Source: Novosphingobium album (ex Liu et al. 2023) (GTDB lineage: Bacteria; Pseudomonadota; Alphaproteobacteria; Sphingomonadales; Sphingomonadaceae). From it: 62,516 nt of DNA. Position 1 is the stretch's first letter. Each line of letters opens with the position of its first letter. Positions 59,073 to 62,516 of the stretch are shown here, piece after piece. The notes under the pieces were generated by a model, which was not told the origin of the DNA, did not search any database, and was given only the letters and a program-made list of their open reading frames with translations. The position numbers and the translations under genes were made by a program. The stretch covers positions 1 to 62,516 of the forward strand of contig NZ_JARESE010000085.1 in assembly GCF_029076845.1 (NCBI RefSeq), given 5' to 3'.

Positions 59073-59444
59073 TTGACCGACATCACATACAAGATCCTGC
59101 TGTTCATGAAGCGCAAGCCGGGCATGAGCATGGAGGATTTCCGCGATTACTACGAAAACCGCCACGTGCCGCTGTGCCGCAAGTACATGGCCGGCATCGT
59201 CCGCTACATGCGGCGCTACCTGGAGCCGCAGCCCAATGCCGAGACCGGCCGCAACGACGAACTGCCCTATGACGTCGTCACGGAGATGTGGTTCGACGAC
59301 GAGGCGACTTACCGCCGCACGCTGGAATATATCACGACCAATGTCATGAGCGACGAGGTGATCGCCGACGAAAGCAACTTCTTCGATCGCGCGCGCAACC
59401 GCATCGCCACGGTGATCGAATGCGAGACCGACATGAGCGCGTGA
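59073..59444 (+). CDS. EthD-domain protein
   Basis: A 123-residue protein with the EthD (ferredoxin-like alpha+beta) pattern: ILLFMKRKPGMSMEDFRDYY, ENRHVPLCRKYM, VVTEMWFDDEATYRRTLEY and DESNFFDRARNRIATVIECE. The start is TTG 59073 with AAGGGAGG upstream. EthD-like proteins accompany oxidative catabolism, and their exact role is often unknown. It follows the MFS gene by 20 bases. Confidence 0.78.
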   Translation: MTDITYKILLFMKRKPGMSMEDFRDYYENRHVPLCRKYMAGIVRYMRRYLEPQPNAETGRNDELPYDVVTEMWFDDEATYRRTLEYITTNVMSDEVIADESNFFDRARNRIATVIECETDMSA

Positions 59445-59468
59445 TGGTCTGAAGCAATCCCGCCGCCT

Positions 59469-59497
59469 CCGGCGCCCCGAATCGGGACAGGCGCCGG
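59469..59497 (+). terminator. Terminator-like hairpin after the EthD gene
   Basis: CCGGCGCC and GGCGCCGG form an 8-bp stem 25 bases after the EthD stop. There is no T run. Confidence 0.45.
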
Positions 59498-59847
59498 GGG
59501 CGGGTGGGGCGCGCATCCCGCCGGCCGCGCCGTCTCCACGGTGGCGGACCGGGCATCACTTCGGGGCCAGGGGCGGTTCCGGGGCATGGCATCGTGCGAT
59601 ATCGTCGGGACGATAAGTATTTTTCCGAGGGACGGCGCGGGAACGATTGCGCAATTCGCGGAAATCCGTGCCCTTTTCTCTGGCACGCTGTAGCAAAATC
59701 GCACCACCAGCGGGCAAAGGCGTGTTTGCGGCCGCGCAGGTCGCTTGCGAGCGCACGATCTTTCCACGATGGACAGCGCGCAACGTTGCCAAGACGACGG
59801 TGTTTTCGCCGTGGTCGAGAACGATGTTCTTAATGGAGAGGGTTTTC
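59498..59847. other. Leader and promoter region of the second TonB receptor
   Basis: Between the EthD hairpin and the receptor gene lies a stretch of 350 bases. The reading frame of the receptor is open back to 59647, but the upstream residues (with RCSKIAPPAGKGV) look unlike a signal peptide. A palindrome ATTGCGCAAT lies near 59646-59655. No tandem ATTC-N8-GAAT site and no clear promoter was found. Confidence 0.5.
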
Positions 59848-62346
59848 ATGAAGGTTTGGGACTTCCGTCTCGCGCTTTGCGCGTCCACTGCAATCGCCGT
59901 TGCCATGCCCGTCCAGGCGCAAGAGGCGGTTGGCGAGGCGGGCAACGACATCGTCGTTTCCGCGCGCCGCAAGGATGAACGCCTTCAGGACGTTCCGATC
60001 TCGATCACCGTCTTCAACCCGGACCAGCTGGCCGAGCGCAACGTGGTCAACGCCAGCGACCTGGCGACCTACACGCCGTCGCTCTCGTCGAACTCGAACT
60101 TCGGCACCGAGAACACCACCTTCGCCATTCGCGGCTTTGCCCAGGACATCGGCACGCTGCCCTCGGTAGGCGCCTATTTCGCCGAAGTCGTGACGCCGCG
60201 CGGTGCTTCGAACGGCGTGCCCACGGGTGACGGCGTGCTGCCGGGCAGCTTCTTCGATCTGCAGAACGTGCAGGTGCTGAAAGGCCCGCAAGGCACGCTG
60301 TTCGGCCGCAACACCACCGGCGGCGCGGTGCTGCTGGTGCCGCAGAAGCCCACCTCGCAGCTCGAAGGCTACCTTGAGGGCTCGTACGGCAATTATGACA
60401 TGAAGCGCGTCCAGGGCGCGATCAACCTGCCGCTGTCCGATACCTTCCGCGTCCGCCTGGCCGGCGATCGCATGACGCGCGACGGCTATCTCAACAACGT
60501 CGGCGGCATCGGTCCCAAGGATTTCAGCGATGTCGATTACTGGGCCGGCCGTCTCTCGATCGTCGGCGACCTGACGCCGAACCTTGAGAACTACACGATC
60601 TTCTCGTACGTCCATTCGGACACCAACGGCCCGCTGACCAAGCTCGTCGCGGCCGATCCGACCGAGGGCATGGGCGGTTTCGCCGCGGCCCAGCTGGCGC
60701 GCCAGGGCTCCGGCTTCTACGATGTGATCAATCCGCTGGCCGATTCCTATTCGAAGATCGACCAGTGGCAGGTGATCAACACCACCACCTGGCAGGCCAG
60801 CGACACGCTGACGATCAAGAACATCGCCAGCTATGCGGAATACAAGCAGACGATCAACGCCGGCCAGTTCGGCGTCGATTTCCTGATTGATTTCGCACAG
60901 GTCAATCCGGCGCTGGCGGCGCTGGGCACCTATCATGTGCCCTTCACCCAGATCTCGCCCCCGCCGGGCCTGAAGACCGCCGACCAGAACACCTTCACCG
61001 AGGAATTGCAGCTTCAGGGCCACACGCCTGACGGCCGCCTCGAATGGCAGACCGGCGGCTATCTCGAAGTCAGCCGTCCGCTGGGCGAATCCGGTAGCCA
61101 GTCGCCGTTCCTGGCCTCGTGCACCGATCAGGGCGCGCAGTTCCAGTGCGTCGATCCGATCGGCTTCCTGAGCAATCTCAATCCGGCGGTGCCCGATGTT
61201 GCCAAGCCGCTGCATGTCGGCTCGGTCAACTACACCGTGGGCAAGACCTATTTCCATGACGTCGGCCTCTATGCCCAGGCCACCTACAAGCTTACCGAAC
61301 AGCTCAAGGTGACGGGCGGCATCCGCTATACCTGGGACCGCCAGCGCAACATCAGCGACCGGCGCACTTACGTGCCCAACTATCCGCCGGTGCCGGGCCT
61401 GTTCCCGATGACGGTGAACCCGCGCTGCACCGATCCGGCCGCGGTCGCGACCGGCTGCGTGGTCGAGCTGAAGCAATCGTCGAACAAACCGACCTGGCTG
61501 CTCGGCCTCGACTACAATCCGACGCCCGACATCCTGGTCTATGCGAAGTACGCGCGCGGCTATCGCGCGGCGACGATCGCGCCGAACGTGGCGGCGCCGC
61601 TCAACCTGGTCGAGCCGGAAAAGGTCGATACCTATGAAGCCGGCGTCAAGGCCAGCTTCCACGGCGCGGTGCGCGGCACGTTCAACATGGCCGCGTTCTA
61701 CAACGACTTCTCCAACCAGCAGCTCCAGATCGGCTTCAACGCGGCGCCGGGCAGCGGCCAGTCGTCCACCGCGGCGCCGGTCAACGTCAACAAGTCGAAG
61801 ATCTATGGCCTGGAAGCGGAAGCTTCGCTGACGCCGTTCACCGGCTTCGATCTTTCGGCCAGCTACACTTACCTGCACACCGAAATCACCTCGGTGCCCG
61901 ATTTCTCGAACTTCCACGATCCGAACTTCGTGCTCGCCGCGCCGTTCGAGGAAGGCGATCCCGAGGTTCTTTCGCCCAAGCACAAGCTGACCGCGTCGGC
62001 GAAGTACACGCTTCCGCTTGCCGCCAGCATTGGCGACATCTCGTTCGGCGCGATCTTCACTTACCGTTCGGGTATGCAGATCAACTATACCGACCGCGAG
62101 AATCCGAACCCGGCGATCGCGGCGTTCAGCACTTTGCCCTCGCTCAGCCTGCTGAACCTCAACATGAGCTGGAACTCGATCGCCGGCTCGCCGGTCGATC
62201 TCGCCCTGTTCGCGACCAACGTGACCAAGGAGAAGTACTATACCTTCGCCGGCAGCCTCGGTTCGCCCGAACTGGGCTTCGAAACTGCCAATGTCGGCGA
62301 ACCGCGGATGTATGGCCTGCGCCTGAAGTACACTTTCGGCCGCTAG
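59848..62346 (+). CDS. TonB-dependent outer-membrane receptor
   Basis: About 832 residues. The signal peptide (MKVWDFRLALCASTAIAVAM, cut after VQA) starts at ATG 59848, shortly after TGGAGAGGG. The TonB-box-like DIVVSARRKDERLQDVPIS is followed by the plug (VQVLKGPQGTLFGRNTTGGA) and the beta-barrel ending in GLRLKYTFGR. It differs from the receptor at 9525 in length and loops, so it may import another compound or another form of the substrate. It is the last gene in the window. Confidence 0.92.
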   Translation: MKVWDFRLALCASTAIAVAMPVQAQEAVGEAGNDIVVSARRKDERLQDVPISITVFNPDQLAERNVVNASDLATYTPSLSSNSNFGTENTTFAIRGFAQDIGTLPSVGAYFAEVVTPRGASNGVPTGDGVLPGSFFDLQNVQVLKGPQGTLFGRNTTGGAVLLVPQKPTSQLEGYLEGSYGNYDMKRVQGAINLPLSDTFRVRLAGDRMTRDGYLNNVGGIGPKDFSDVDYWAGRLSIVGDLTPNLENYTIFSYVHSDTNGPLTKLVAADPTEGMGGFAAAQLARQGSGFYDVINPLADSYSKIDQWQVINTTTWQASDTLTIKNIASYAEYKQTINAGQFGVDFLIDFAQVNPALAALGTYHVPFTQISPPPGLKTADQNTFTEELQLQGHTPDGRLEWQTGGYLEVSRPLGESGSQSPFLASCTDQGAQFQCVDPIGFLSNLNPAVPDVAKPLHVGSVNYTVGKTYFHDVGLYAQATYKLTEQLKVTGGIRYTWDRQRNISDRRTYVPNYPPVPGLFPMTVNPRCTDPAAVATGCVVELKQSSNKPTWLLGLDYNPTPDILVYAKYARGYRAATIAPNVAAPLNLVEPEKVDTYEAGVKASFHGAVRGTFNMAAFYNDFSNQQLQIGFNAAPGSGQSSTAAPVNVNKSKIYGLEAEASLTPFTGFDLSASYTYLHTEITSVPDFSNFHDPNFVLAAPFEEGDPEVLSPKHKLTASAKYTLPLAASIGDISFGAIFTYRSGMQINYTDRENPNPAIAAFSTLPSLSLLNLNMSWNSIAGSPVDLALFATNVTKEKYYTFAGSLGSPELGFETANVGEPRMYGLRLKYTFGR

Positions 62347-62353
62347 GCGGGCC

Positions 62354-62385
62354 TTCCCCGCCCGCCGGCCACGCCGGGCGGGGAA
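62354..62385 (+). terminator. Terminator-like hairpin after the second TonB receptor
   Basis: TTCCCCGCCCG and CGGGCGGGGAA make a perfect 11-bp stem with a 10-base loop, eight bases after the receptor stop. A second hairpin (CGAAGCGT/ACGCTTCG, 62427-62452) follows and may belong to a gene beyond the window. Confidence 0.6.
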
Positions 62386-62516
62386 ATGCTCCCGCGCCGA
62401 GTCCCGGCAACGCGATCCGCCGCGCCCGAAGCGTCCTTGCAGGAACGCTTCGTGTAGCGCGACGATTACGGAGTCCGGTCGGCGTCAATTTTGATGGCCG
62501 ATAGGTGGCCGCGCCG

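Noticed and set aside
59830..61983. Open reading frame of 717 codons opposite the second TonB receptor
   Set aside because: Same type of antisense shadow; low-complexity Arg/Val/Gly content and no motif.
1..62516. CRISPR array, rRNA genes or plasmid replication origin
   Set aside because: No regularly spaced repeat series, no rRNA-like segment and no replication initiator gene were seen.

Overview
The window is GC-rich DNA (the genes are strongly G/C biased at third codon positions). Its gene types suggest a sphingomonad-like alphaproteobacterium such as Novosphingobium, Sphingobium or a relative: two TonB-dependent receptors, several acyl-CoA dehydrogenases, many short-chain dehydrogenases (SDRs), SnoaL-like proteins and an F-type conjugation system. 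The genus is an inference. No rRNA, CRISPR array or plasmid replication gene was seen.

Region 1 (1-8413) is the right end of an integrative and conjugative element. Leftward-transcribed genes encode an F-type type IV secretion system in the order traA-traL-traE-traK-traB-dsbC-traV. traV is broken after 18 codons by an IS21-family insertion whose istA fills 24-1520. To the right lie an XRE-type regulator, an AlpA-like regulator and a tyrosine integrase. The element ends in a 45-base copy of the 3' half of a tRNA-Arg(ACG), read as attR. The intact tRNA and the remaining tra genes should lie left of the window.

Region 2 (8.5-39.4 kb) is a catabolic island. It holds a TetR regulator, a TonB receptor with two cupins, a putidaredoxin-type ferredoxin, two paralogous MFS transporters, and a complete beta-oxidation operon (hydratase, 3-hydroxyacyl-CoA dehydrogenase, thiolase, acyl-CoA dehydrogenase). 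A six-gene leftward operon carries two metal hydrolases, an exporter, a heteromeric acyl-CoA dehydrogenase pair and a crotonase. A second leftward operon carries an acyl-CoA ligase, an acyl-CoA dehydrogenase, a thiolase-like protein without the nucleophilic Cys, a DUF35 partner, a BadI/MenB-like crotonase and a MaoC hydratase. The gene set looks like CoA activation, ring or side-chain oxidation, retro-aldol and ring-opening cleavage, then beta-oxidation of the fragments. This pattern is known for alicyclic acids and steroid side chains; the actual substrate cannot be told from sequence.

Six promoter regions of Region 2 carry the same arrangement: two 16-bp dyads of the form ATTC-N8-GAAT, always 19 bases apart. 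In four of the six a promoter-like -35/-10 pair follows at fixed distance. This looks like an undescribed regulon, and it is the most interesting signal in the window.

Region 3 (39.5-50.8 kb) contains an aldo/keto reductase, a duplicated SnoaL-SDR module, an MFE-2-like SDR, a TIM-barrel protein, and a leftward operon (aldehyde dehydrogenase, carboxymuconolactone-decarboxylase-like protein, SDR, 3-hydroxyisobutyrate-dehydrogenase-like protein, SDR) divergent from a GntR regulator. Region 4 (50.9-62.5 kb) has a duplicated-domain secreted protein, two more SnoaL-like proteins, a phospholipase D overlapping folE, an HSD10-like SDR, a double-hotdog hydratase, an MFS transporter, an EthD-like protein and a second TonB receptor. 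The six-site operator was not found in Regions 3 and 4 beyond 39.4 kb.
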